A DNA stretch of 64,000 nucleotides from NCBI GenBank assembly GCA_033856235.1, contig JAWVFI010000085.1, forward strand, positions 1-64,000, in the 5' to 3' direction. The position numbers and the translations under genes are program-made. Source of the stretch: DASXRU01 sp033856235. Lineage in GTDB: Bacteria; Acidobacteriota; Blastocatellia; Pyrinomonadales; Pyrinomonadaceae. Below the pieces are notes generated by a model. That model had not been told where the DNA came from. It did not search any database and saw only the letters and a list, made by a program, of their open reading frames with translations. Positions 7,902 through 15,244 of the stretch are shown here, one piece after another; positions within the stretch are counted from its first letter, which is position 1, and each line of letters starts with the position of its first letter.

Positions 7902-9332
7902 TTATTCGGAAGAATCTCGTTTCTGCGAGCGCCCGGAGGAGGATGAACGGCTGAAGCTACTGAGGTAGGGACCGAGGTCGTCACGATCGAGATCGGCGAA
8001 TTTCGCGAATTGACTGATAAAGGCAAGATAGCTGGTGCCGGTCGGGCCGTTGCGTTGCTTCGCGAGAATCAACTCGGCGATGTTCTTGTTTTCTTCGGTC
8101 CGGTTGTACTGTTCTTCGCGATAGATGAAGGCCACCAGGTCAGCGTCCTGTTCGATGGCTCCGGATTCCCGCAAGTCCGCGAGCTGCGGCCGGTGATCGG
8201 TGCGGTTTTCCGGCGCGCGTGATAACTGCGACAGGGCGACCAGGGGAATGTTCAGCTCTTTGGCAACGGATTTCAATTCGCGGGAGATTTGCGAAACTTC
8301 CTGCTGCCGCGATTCGAACCGCCCACTCGAACCGGACATCAGCTGCAGGTAGTCAACGATGATCAGATCCAGCTTCTTCTGCTCTACCAGCAAGCGGCGG
8401 GCTTTCGCTCGCAACTCCAGCACCGTGATGGCCGGCGTGTCATCAACGTAGATGCGTGCTTCGGAAAGTTTGCCCAGCGCCCCCGCCAGGCGCGTCCATT
8501 CGTCGCGTGATAGAAAGCCGCTGCGAAACTTCTGCGCGTCCACATTCGCTTGCGAGCAAAGCATGCGCATTGCCAAAGCTTCCGAGGACATCTCTAACGA
8601 AAAAATACCCACCACCGCCTGGGCCTGAAGAGCCGCATGCTCAGCCAAAGTGAGGGCCAGGCTTGTCTTACCCATCGACGGGCGCGCCGCAATCACAATT
8701 AGATCAGCCGGTTGTAATCCCGAAGTCAACGCGTCGAGGTCTCTAAAGCCTGTCGTTAGTCCCGTAAGTACAACAGCCCGGCCCTGCATGGCCTCAACCT
8801 TTTCAAGTACGCGATCGGCAACGGGCTTGATGTGCTCAAAGCCCTGACGAATGCGCTCATCCGCCAGTTCGAAAATAGCGTGCTCAGCATGGTCCAGAAT
8901 ACTTTCTGGTTCATCCTCCTGATCCAGGGCTTCGGTCGTGATTTTGGCTGCGGCCTTGACCAGTTTGCGTAAGAGTGCTTTACCCCGAACGATCTTGGCG
9001 TACTGCCCAATGCCTGTCACGTGTGGCAAGCCATAAGTGAGATTAGTGAGAAAGCCCATCCCACCGACGCCTTCAAGGGCTTGGTCACGTCGCAATTCTT
9101 CGGCAATCAGGATGGGATTAATTTCTGAACCGTGCTCGAAAAGCACAATCATCGCTTGGAAGATCCGACGGTTGGACGGCACGTAGAAATCTTCGGGTTT
9201 TAGGAGTTCGATTGCTTGGCTAATCAGTGCATTATCTAACACCACGGCACCCAGAATAGCGCGCTCAGTTTCGGGACTGCTAGGTAACGACCTTTCGAGA
9301 TTCGGTCCGCGAATGGGGTCGGGCGTAGCCAT
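7902..9332 (-). CDS. dnaB: Replicative DNA helicase DnaB
   Basis: A 476-residue hexameric 5'-3' helicase of the replication fork. The N-terminal helical DnaB domain, where primase binds in this family, covers about 20-125. The RecA-like motor domain follows from about 185, with Walker A ARPSMGKT (216-223) and Walker B LIIVDYLQLM (323-332). An SRELKSVAKEL-type segment and the DLRESGAIEQDAD motif are also present. The length is normal and no intein interrupts the motor domain. The last ~20 residues are a Ser/Arg tail. It lies at the end of the rpsF-rpsR-rplI cluster, a common bacterial arrangement, with one small gene between. Confidence 0.98.
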   Translation of the reverse strand: MATPDPIRGPNLERSLPSSPETERAILGAVVLDNALISQAIELLKPEDFYVPSNRRIFQAMIVLFEHGSEINPILIAEELRRDQALEGVGGMGFLTNLTYGLPHVTGIGQYAKIVRGKALLRKLVKAAAKITTEALDQEDEPESILDHAEHAIFELADERIRQGFEHIKPVADRVLEKVEAMQGRAVVLTGLTTGFRDLDALTSGLQPADLIVIAARPSMGKTSLALTLAEHAALQAQAVVGIFSLEMSSEALAMRMLCSQANVDAQKFRSGFLSRDEWTRLAGALGKLSEARIYVDDTPAITVLELRAKARRLLVEQKKLDLIIVDYLQLMSGSSGRFESRQQEVSQISRELKSVAKELNIPLVALSQLSRAPENRTDHRPQLADLRESGAIEQDADLVAFIYREEQYNRTEENKNIAELILAKQRNGPTGTSYLAFISQFAKFADLDRDDLGPYLSSFSRSSSSGRSQKRDSSE

Positions 9333-9466
9333 TGTTTTTTGGAGTGGTAAAGAGTTACAGCCTAGATCGAGAAGGGCGCCACATTAAACTCTTAGCGGAA
9401 ATTAAGCGAATTTTTCCGGGATTTATTTTTTTTTAGCAGTTTTGAGCCGCGGATCCAGAGAGGTTT

Positions 9467-9784
9467 TCAGCTCTCGCTGGCATCGGAATCAGGTCTCGTT
9501 AACGCTTGGTCAAATGCTTCGTCGAGGCAATCAGCAATGCTTCGCCAATTAATGCCACGAAACTCTGACTGAGCCTCGGTACTCGTAATAAGAATAAGCT
9601 GCTCGCGGAAACGATCCGCTTCTTCGCGGGAAGAAAACAAGCCGACGGGAAGGTAGTCCTTAGATTGTGCGTTGCGGACATTATGGAGATTATTCCGTAT
9701 CACATTCTCTAAGGTGCGGATGAGCGTGGCGTTTTCATTTACGCTGTACTCAACCACGAAGGCCTTTAATGCGATGCTGAACAT
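9467..9784 (-). CDS. Unknown 105-aa protein between rplI and dnaB
   Basis: The start is placed at the ATG at 9784 (MFSIALKAFVVEY), with a purine-rich gagaga just upstream. A longer frame to 9832 lacks one and its extra residues look random. The product is small, soluble and mixed alpha/beta, beginning with a hydrophobic strand and ending in an acidic tail (DSDASES). A segment reading LFSSREEADRFREQL suggests a compact fold with a charged helix. I do not recognise a family. The neighbours are ribosomal and replication genes, but a repeat-rich gap separates it from rplI, so functional linkage is weak. Confidence 0.6.
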   Translation of the reverse strand: MFSIALKAFVVEYSVNENATLIRTLENVIRNNLHNVRNAQSKDYLPVGLFSSREEADRFREQLILITSTEAQSEFRGINWRSIADCLDEAFDQALTRPDSDASES

Positions 9785-9842
9785 AGTTCTCTCTACTTCA
9801 CGTGTCGAAGGATTCCAGACCGACGGTATCAATTGCCGACTT

Positions 9843-9957
9843 TCTGGGGCTTGCGCCCAAGCTTTGAGCTGTCCCCCGCTTCGCGGGCTTGGCTCGCTAT
9901 CGACTCTTTCCTGGGGCTTACGCCCCAGGCTTTATGCTGACGCCCGCTTCGCGGGCT
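9843..9957. repeat. Two tandem copies of a hairpin repeat unit, family B (ctggggcttacgcccc / cccgcttcgcggg)
   Basis: Each unit of about 55-65 bases holds two hairpins. In the second unit these are CCTGGGGC-ttac-GCCCCAGG (9910-9929) and GCCCGC-ttc-GCGGGC (9942-9956). The first unit (about 9844-9888) has the same two hairpins slightly decayed. It lies just after the rplI stop and may protect the 3' end of that mRNA or end transcription. Confidence 0.85.
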
Positions 9958-9962
9958 GAGAA

Positions 9963-10511
9963 CTACGCGCCGTTTTCTGAGGAATGATCCTCGGCGGCCT
10001 GCGTTGATTCGGGCGTTTCCTCAGCGTCGGCCGGTGCGGGTGCCGCTACTTCCACACCGCCTTCGCCCGTAATCTTCACCGGCACATCAATCACCACCTC
10101 GCGGTGCAGACGCACCGGGACCGTAAAATCTCCAGGCGTCTTGATCGGCTCTTTCAAAGTAATCCGCCGCCGATCGATTTCATAGCCCTTGTCCTTCAGG
10201 GCCTGGGTGATGTCCATGGAAGTGACTGAGCCATAGAGCAACCCCTGCTCACCAATCTTGCGTTCAAAGGTCAGGCTTAGCGATTTCATTTGCTGAGCCT
10301 GGGCTTCGGCGCCGGAACGGTCCTTTGCTTCACGCTTCAATAGTGCGGCGCGTTCCGACTCAATCTGCTTCACGTTGCTGGCGGTGGCTTCGACTGCCAG
10401 TTTGCGTGGCAACAGATAGTTCCGCGCGTAACCGGCCTTCACCCGAACTACCTCGCCGCGAGCGCCCAGATCGTCGATATCCTCGCGCAAGAGAATCTTT
10501 TTATGTGGCAT
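9963..10511 (-). CDS. rplI: 50S ribosomal protein L9 (bL9)
   Basis: A 182-residue large-subunit protein that binds 23S rRNA through its N-terminal domain. The start MPHKKILLREDIDDLG and the signature GEVVRVKAGYARNYLLPRKLA (split here as VKAGYARNYLLPRK) are classic. A central helix follows, then the C-terminal domain (about 75-150). The last ~30 residues form an Ala/Glu-rich tail beyond the usual ~150 residues. It follows rpsR by 18 bases in the same direction, so it is the last ribosomal gene of an rpsF-rpsR-rplI operon. Confidence 0.97.
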   Translation of the reverse strand: MPHKKILLREDIDDLGARGEVVRVKAGYARNYLLPRKLAVEATASNVKQIESERAALLKREAKDRSGAEAQAQQMKSLSLTFERKIGEQGLLYGSVTSMDITQALKDKGYEIDRRRITLKEPIKTPGDFTVPVRLHREVVIDVPVKITGEGGVEVAAPAPADAEETPESTQAAEDHSSENGA

Positions 10512-10529
10512 CTATTTATTCCCCTGTTC

Positions 10530-10850
10530 TTAGTCTGCGGCGTACGGCAGCAGAGCGATGTTGCGCGCGCGCTTGATGGCTTCCGCCAGCATCCGCTGGT
10601 GGGTGGCGCAGGAACCCGAAATCCGGCGCGGCACAATCTTGCCGCGCTCCGGAATGTAATTCTGCAAAAGCTTCACATCTTTGAAGTCGATCAAATCCGT
10701 CTTCTCAATGCAGAAGCGGCAAATCTTGCGCCGGTGCATGCGCCGTCCGCCGCCGCGACCACCGCCGCGACCACCGCGCGAATCTCCGTCGTAATCGCGT
10801 TCAAAGCGGCTATCAAACCGGCTTTCCCGATCGTCGTAATTACTTGACAT
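10530..10850 (-). CDS. rpsR: 30S ribosomal protein S18 (bS18) with RGG-rich N-terminal extension
   Basis: A 106-residue small-subunit protein. The core (about 38-106) carries the usual KICRFC...DFKD...LLQNYIPERGKI...GSCATHQRML series. Cys44, Cys47, Cys81 and His84 could form a zinc site (the C+ form of bS18). The first 37 residues are an added disordered tail with RGGRGGGRGGGRR, absent from typical ~75-residue bS18 proteins. It pairs with bS6 in the ribosome, and the bS6 gene lies upstream, separated by a repeat-bearing gap of about 117 bases. Confidence 0.97.
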   Translation of the reverse strand: MSSNYDDRESRFDSRFERDYDGDSRGGRGGGRGGGRRMHRRKICRFCIEKTDLIDFKDVKLLQNYIPERGKIVPRRISGSCATHQRMLAEAIKRARNIALLPYAAD

Positions 10851-10871
10851 ACTCTCCTCTATCCTTCTTCG

Positions 10872-10949
10872 CGTAACGCAAACTTCAGTTGCGGTTGCTT
10901 ACCATGACGCCCGCGGCGTTGTTTACTCGCAAACTAAAGTTTGCGCTAC
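10872..10949. repeat. Inverted repeat pair, family C (gtaacgcaaact...agtttgcg)
   Basis: The arms cgtaacgcaaacttcagttgcgg (one copy) and ctcgcaaactaaagtttgcgctac face each other in the rpsF-rpsR gap. The same family, with extended ends, occurs at 63727-63823. The right arm is itself palindromic (cgcaaac-taaa-gtttgcg). Confidence 0.8.
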
Positions 10950-10967
10950 AAGGTAAGGCGTTACAGA

Positions 10968-11396
10968 TCAATAAGCTTCGTCGAAAGACGCTGCCGGGGC
11001 TACTGGAGTTGCCGCCGGCGCCGACTCGGTCTTCTTACCTGAAGGTCTCTTCGCGGCTTTCCGCGCGCGCTTGTCGGCAAACTTTTGCGCCCGCCGGCGA
11101 TCTTCATCAACTCGGACGGTGATGTAGCGAATGATGCGGTCATTGACACGCATGCGGCGCTCCAACTCCGCAATCTCTTTGCCGGAGCCTTCGATTTCCA
11201 GCAGAATGTAGGTGCCGTCGTTCTTGCGGCCAATGGGATAGGCCAGGCGACGCTTGCCCATGATTTCCGCTTTCGTAATCGTGCCGCCCTGATCGGTGAC
11301 GATGCGCTGAAAACCTTCGCTCAATTGCGCTACTTCATCCTCCGGGGCGTCCGAATCGATGATGAACATCACTTCGTAAATTCTATTTGCTGCCAA
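10968..11396 (-). CDS. rpsF: 30S ribosomal protein S6 (bS6)
   Basis: A 142-residue small-subunit protein. The ferredoxin-like core covers about 1-100: MAANRIYEVMFIIDSDA at the start, GKRRLAYPIGRKNDGTYILLE in the middle, and RMRVNDRIIRYITVRVDED. The C-terminal ~40 residues are a Lys/Arg/Ala/Pro-rich extension, common in Acidobacteria. It heads the rpsF-rpsR-rplI group and follows pth by 27 bases, so pth may be co-transcribed. Confidence 0.97.
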   Translation of the reverse strand: MAANRIYEVMFIIDSDAPEDEVAQLSEGFQRIVTDQGGTITKAEIMGKRRLAYPIGRKNDGTYILLEIEGSGKEIAELERRMRVNDRIIRYITVRVDEDRRRAQKFADKRARKAAKRPSGKKTESAPAATPVAPAASFDEAY

Positions 11397-11423
11397 AACT
11401 ACTCCTCCGGTCTTATCTTTCGT

Positions 11424-11987
11424 TCAGTTATACAGAGACATTGCCTTCTCGACGCCGTCTCGCAAGATTACCTGCACCGCTTCCGCGCTGCGCGCCAGGA
11501 CCTCGGCGACCTGGGGCCGCTGGCTTTTAGGAAATTCATCCAGCACAAAACTTTTCGTGTCGCTGAGTTCGTGTTCCGGCTGAATTCCAATCCGCAGCCG
11601 CACAAACTCATCGGAACCAAGGGCGGCGATTAGTGACTTCAAGCCGTTGTGCCCGCCCGCGCTGCCTCGAGGCCGGATGCGAATCGTTCCCAGGGGCAAC
11701 GCCAGATCATCACTAATAACTATTAACTGATTCGCGATGCCTTGCCCTTCATACTTCGCCTGCAGGCATTTGACCGCTTCCCCACTTAGGTTCATGTAGG
11801 TCTGCGGCTTGACCAGCAGAGCCCTGCGTCCTGCTATGTCCGCGTTCCCGACGAGCGATTGGCATGCCCGGCGCTTTACTAATGCGCCGGTCGCTGTCGC
11901 GATCCTGTCAATGAGCATGAAACCCAGGTTATGGCGCGTCCACTCATACTCCGCGCCGGGATTGCCCAAACCAACGATGAGAGGCAT
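11424..11987 (-). CDS. pth: Peptidyl-tRNA hydrolase
   Basis: A 187-residue cytoplasmic esterase that frees tRNA from peptidyl-tRNA dropped by stalled ribosomes. The N-terminal GLGNPG, catalytic His19 in TRHNLG, the substrate-binding KPQTYMNLSG and SAGGHNGLKS are all present. No Shine-Dalgarno sequence is visible: the bases immediately upstream of the ATG belong to a dispersed repeat arm that begins three bases away. Translation may therefore depend on coupling or on a leaderless-like or unstructured start. The rplY-pth-rpsF order is common in bacteria. Confidence 0.97.
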   Translation of the reverse strand: MPLIVGLGNPGAEYEWTRHNLGFMLIDRIATATGALVKRRACQSLVGNADIAGRRALLVKPQTYMNLSGEAVKCLQAKYEGQGIANQLIVISDDLALPLGTIRIRPRGSAGGHNGLKSLIAALGSDEFVRLRIGIQPEHELSDTKSFVLDEFPKSQRPQVAEVLARSAEAVQVILRDGVEKAMSLYN

Positions 11988-11990
11988 GAC

Positions 11991-12134
11991 ATTGCCGATT
12001 TCCGATTGTCAATTTCCAATTTGCCGCGTGACTGCTGATTGCCGATCAAATTACCAGAACGCTTCCTGCTCCCACGAGAAGAGAGAACCTGATACCGCGA
12101 ACCAATTGACAATCGGCATCTGGCAATCGCCAAT
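11991..12134. repeat. Inverted repeat pair, family D, filling the rplY-pth gap
   Basis: The left arm attgccgatttccgattgtc (from 11991) faces a right arm running from about 12104 to 12134 (aattgacaatcggcatctgg and on). The element occupies essentially the whole gap between the rplY stop and the pth start. A relative lies at 12861-12971. Confidence 0.85.
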
Positions 12135-12138
12135 GACC

Positions 12139-12822
12139 CTATTCCTTCTTGCCCTTGTCCGGCTCGCCGCCCTCTTCGTCTTCCTTCTTCTTGCCAATTA
12201 GCTCGGGCTCGGCGGCACCTTCGGCCTCCACTGGCGCAACTTCGACGACTTCTTCCTTCACGAAGCCGACCGTAGCTACCACAGTCTCCGGCGATGCCAG
12301 GATTTCGATCTTTTCATCGACTGGCAAATCTGAGATGTGCAACACGTCATGGACTCCCAGGTGCGCCACATCCACATCGATCGATTCAGGAATGTCCCGG
12401 GGATCGCAGCGAATTTCGATCTCGCGGAGAATCTGTTCCAGAACTCCCTGCTGCTCGCGCACGCCGATGGGTTCACCTGTCAGGTGCAGCGGCACCGTAA
12501 CTTCGATCTTCTCGCCGACAACCAGCCGTCTAAAGTCCGCGTGCACGAGGCGGCCGCGAATCGGATCAATCTGGCGGTCATGAAACATGACCTCGCTCGG
12601 CCCGACGCCATCAACCTCGAGAGTGAAGATGGTATTGCGGCCTGTATCCGAGCGCAAAATCGCCGCCAACTCTTTCAACGGCGCCATCGCCGCGACCGTC
12701 CCGCCTTCACCGCCATAAATCGTAACCGGCACATTGCCATCGCGACGCGTCCGGCGCGCATCATTCTTGCCTCGTCCGTCGCGCACCGTGGCGCGTACCC
12801 TAATGTCTTTTTTTTCAGCCAT
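12139..12822 (-). CDS. rplY: 50S ribosomal protein L25/general stress protein Ctc (bL25)
   Basis: A 227-residue 5S rRNA-binding protein of the long CTC type. The N-terminal L25 domain covers about 5-95 (RATVRDGRGKNDARRTRRDG, VTIYGGEGG). The C-terminal TL5-like beta domain covers about 100-190 (VPLHLTGEPIGVREQQGVL, DIPESIDVDVAHLGVHD). A long acidic then Lys-rich tail ends the protein. The ATG is preceded by aaagag. It sits between prs and pth, the classic prs-rplY-pth order. Confidence 0.97.
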   Translation of the reverse strand: MAEKKDIRVRATVRDGRGKNDARRTRRDGNVPVTIYGGEGGTVAAMAPLKELAAILRSDTGRNTIFTLEVDGVGPSEVMFHDRQIDPIRGRLVHADFRRLVVGEKIEVTVPLHLTGEPIGVREQQGVLEQILREIEIRCDPRDIPESIDVDVAHLGVHDVLHISDLPVDEKIEILASPETVVATVGFVKEEVVEVAPVEAEGAAEPELIGKKKEDEEGGEPDKGKKE

Positions 12823-12860
12823 ATTCGCTCTTTCTAAAACGTTCAGCGACCAACCGGGAC

Positions 12861-12971
12861 ATTGCCGATTTCCGATTGCGAATTGTCGATTTGAGTTTTT
12901 GAATCCTCAGCTGGAGCCAGGATTAAATGGAAACTCTTTCAATCGGCAATTGGCAATCGGCATTCGGCATT
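12861..12971. repeat. Inverted repeat pair, family D, between prs and rplY
   Basis: The left arm attgccgatttccgattg (12861-12878) faces the right arm caatcggcaattggcaatcg and following bases (12940-12971). It is the same family as 11991-12134, so both gaps flanking rplY carry a copy. The remaining ~90 bases up to prs show nothing recognisable. Confidence 0.8.
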
Positions 12972-13062
12972 GACCTGCTGATCGCTGATGGTCTTTCCTC
13001 AAGCCATCAGTGTTTGCCCTTCACGCGTTTATTCCCCGTATTTGGGTGACAGACTGGCTGTC

Positions 13063-14010
13063 CTACACGAAGAGCGAGGAAACGCTGGTCTCCTCATGGA
13101 TCGACTTAATCGCTTTCGCCAAAAGTGGCGCTATACTTAGTACCTTAATTTTCTTCGATTCGCAAGCGCCGTCGTGCAAGGGAATCGTATTCGTAATCAC
13201 GATCTGCTCGATATCTGAGGCCTCAAGCAGGTCAACCGCCTGCCCCGACAGCACCGCGTGCGTGAAGCATGCGTGAATGCGTTCAGCGCCCGCTTCCTTC
13301 AGGGCTTTCGCCACTTTGGTAAGCGATCCGCCGGTGTCGCACATGTCATCGACTATCAAACAACTGCGCCCGTCAACGTCGCCGACGACGTTCATAACTT
13401 CAGCCACATTTGCTTTTTCGCGGCGCTTATCGCACAGCGCCAGGTCAGCATCCAGCCGTTTCGCATAGGCGCGCGCGCGTTCGGCGCCGCCGGTATCCGG
13501 AGCCACAACTGTCAGCTTGGGCATCAGGTTCTGCTGGTAGTAACCAATCATTACCGGCGCCGCATAAAGGTGGTCCACCGGTATATCAAAGAACCCCTGA
13601 ATCTGGGCCGCATGCAGATCAATCGCCAGAATTCGCTGCGCCCCCGCTACCGTTAGCAGATTCGCCACCAGCTTCGCGGAAATGGGAACGCGCGGCCGAT
13701 CCTTTTTATCCGAACGCGCATAGCCGTAATACGGAATCACGGCCGTAACCCGCTCTGCTGACGAGCGCCGGAATGCGTCCAGCATCACCAGCAACTCCAT
13801 CAAGTTTGAATCCGTCGGCGGACAGGTCGGCTGTACGATAAACACATCGCCGCCACGAACGTTCTCATCAATCTGGAAATTAAACTCCCCGTCCGAGAAG
13901 CGTTCGGCCATGGCCCGCCCGGGGTCGCAACTCAACTCGTGACAAATCTCTTCAGCAAGCGCGAGATTCGCATTGCCCGAGAAGATTTTGATTCCGCCGG
14001 TTGTGCTCAT
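13063..14010 (-). CDS. prs: Ribose-phosphate pyrophosphokinase (PRPP synthetase)
   Basis: A 315-residue cytoplasmic enzyme that makes PRPP from ribose 5-phosphate and ATP for purine, pyrimidine, His and Trp synthesis. Family marks: KIFSGNANLALAEEI at the start, the FNFQIDENVRGGDVF and YYGYARSDKKDRPRVPISAK segments, CDKRR, and the PRPP loop IVDDMCDTGGSL. The length is standard. It lies directly downstream of tRNA-Gln and upstream of rplY. It shares nucleotide supply with purC elsewhere in the window. Confidence 0.98.
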   Translation of the reverse strand: MSTTGGIKIFSGNANLALAEEICHELSCDPGRAMAERFSDGEFNFQIDENVRGGDVFIVQPTCPPTDSNLMELLVMLDAFRRSSAERVTAVIPYYGYARSDKKDRPRVPISAKLVANLLTVAGAQRILAIDLHAAQIQGFFDIPVDHLYAAPVMIGYYQQNLMPKLTVVAPDTGGAERARAYAKRLDADLALCDKRREKANVAEVMNVVGDVDGRSCLIVDDMCDTGGSLTKVAKALKEAGAERIHACFTHAVLSGQAVDLLEASDIEQIVITNTIPLHDGACESKKIKVLSIAPLLAKAIKSIHEETSVSSLFV

Positions 14011-14091
14011 CTTTTCAGTAACACAGACCTCGGTCTGTTCAGCTCGCGATCAAAGCGCCCATCCACAGAACCGTATCTGTGCTACTGCATC

Positions 14092-14166
14092 TGGCTGGGG
14101 CGGAAGGATTCGAACCTACGAATGCCGGATCCAAAGACCGGTGCCTTACCACTTGGCGACGCCCCA
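14092..14166 (-). tRNA. tRNA-Gln (anticodon UUG)
   Basis: Read on the minus strand the 75 bases fold as a complete cloverleaf. The acceptor stem opens with U1-A72 as in E. coli tRNA-Gln. The anticodon stem CCGGT/ATCCGG-type pairs enclose the loop CTTTGGA, giving anticodon TTG. The T arm GGTTCGAATCC is intact, the discriminator is G73, and CCA is encoded. It is close to E. coli tRNA-Gln throughout and lies between ispE and prs. Confidence 0.97.
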
Positions 14167-14176
14167 AAAATCCGTT

Positions 14177-14248
14177 GTAGGACAGACATTCCTGTCTGTC
14201 CCTTTGTCGCATCGGCAATCAAAGGCCAGACAGGAATGTCTGTCCTAC
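14177..14248. repeat. Inverted repeat pair, family E (gtaggacagacattcctgtc), overlapping the ispE 3' end
   Basis: The arm at 14177-14201 faces gacaggaatgtctgtcctac at 14229-14248. The spacer and right arm are inside the ispE reading frame. A relative lies at 15158-15239, so ispE is bracketed by two copies. Confidence 0.9.
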
Positions 14249-15133
14249 TGCCTCGAAATAATCTTCGCGCCCGACTGTCTTACAAGGAAAAAGGCGCCAA
14301 CCGGCTTCCATCTTCACCGCCTGAATGGCGCGCTCCTGCGCTTCCTTGTTTTCGAAAACTCCAAAAACGCTCGCTCCGCTACCTGCAAGCATCGCTGTCC
14401 TGGCGCCGGTGCTTAACAAAGCTTGACGCGCCGTTGCGATCTCAGGGTGCAAGCGCAAAACAGCGACTTCAAAATCGTTTTGCAACTCTTGCGGATATGA
14501 AAGATCGGAACCACTGCCCTTGCGAGAACTTGAAAGAATAGTGTCGCCACTAACCGTTGTCAAGGCAGGCGCGTTTAACGATTCGTAAGCCATTTTCGTG
14601 GAAACTGAGACTTTGGGCATTAGTATCAGCAGATACTGATCGGGGACATCTGGCAGCGTTGTAACGTGCGTCCCGGTGCCAACGCCCAGGGCTCTGCCGC
14701 CTACCAGAAAGAAAGGGACGTCCGCTCCCAGTTCGGCAGCCGTGCTGAGAATTTCGGCGCGGCTCAATCGTAAATTCCACAATCGACTTAATCCGACGAG
14801 GGTCATCGCAGCGTCTGATGAACCTCCACCCAGGCCACTGCCAACCGGAACTCTCTTCTCCAAACTTATGTGCGCGCCGTGGTCAATTTTGCAGCGCGCT
14901 CTCAGGGCGTGCGCGGCGCGACTTACCAGGTTTGAACGATCGGCAGGCAACGATGGGTCATCGCAGGAGAACGTGATTTTCCCATCCGTCGATTTCCGAA
15001 AGCTTAGGCGGTCGTGAAGACTGATCGTCTGCAGGACGGTTTCGATCTCGTGATATTGATCGGAACGGCGCCCGAGGACTCGGAGCACCCAGTTGATCTT
15101 GGCGAAGGCGGGGATGTTGATTACGTCAGGCAC
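14219..15133 (-). CDS. ispE: 4-diphosphocytidyl-2-C-methyl-D-erythritol kinase
   Basis: A 304-residue GHMP kinase that phosphorylates CDP-methylerythritol in the MEP isoprenoid pathway. The substrate motif FAKINWVLRVLGRR is near the start, the glycine-rich ATP loop PVGSGLGGGSSDAA is at about 96-109, and the third GHMP motif MLAGSGASVFGVFE is near 265. The final nine residues (VGQTFLSGL) and the stop lie in a dispersed family E repeat, so the native C-terminus was probably replaced when the repeat inserted. The core fold ends before this. The ispE-prs-rplY-pth order is conserved in many bacteria. Confidence 0.96.
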   Translation of the reverse strand: MPDVINIPAFAKINWVLRVLGRRSDQYHEIETVLQTISLHDRLSFRKSTDGKITFSCDDPSLPADRSNLVSRAAHALRARCKIDHGAHISLEKRVPVGSGLGGGSSDAAMTLVGLSRLWNLRLSRAEILSTAAELGADVPFFLVGGRALGVGTGTHVTTLPDVPDQYLLILMPKVSVSTKMAYESLNAPALTTVSGDTILSSSRKGSGSDLSYPQELQNDFEVAVLRLHPEIATARQALLSTGARTAMLAGSGASVFGVFENKEAQERAIQAVKMEAGWRLFPCKTVGREDYFEAVGQTFLSGL

Positions 15134-15157
15134 GCAGCGGCAGGATCCGATCTACCT

Positions 15158-15239
15158 GTAGGACAGGCATTCCTGGCTGTACAGGGTCCTACGTTATTCA
15201 CGAACTGGGAAGCGCGACAGGCAGGAATGCCTGTCCTAC
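15158..15239. repeat. Inverted repeat pair, family E, upstream of ispE
   Basis: The arm gtaggacaggcattcctggc (from 15158) faces gacaggcaggaatgcctgtc and ctac (15216-15239). It fills the gap between the TPR gene stop and the ispE start and resembles the copy at 14177. Confidence 0.88.
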
Positions 15240-15244
15240 TTATC

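Noticed and set aside
8310..8325. gattcgaaccgcc resembling a tRNA T-arm
   Set aside because: It lies inside dnaB and no cloverleaf can be drawn around it. A similar match at 29105 is inside uvrB.
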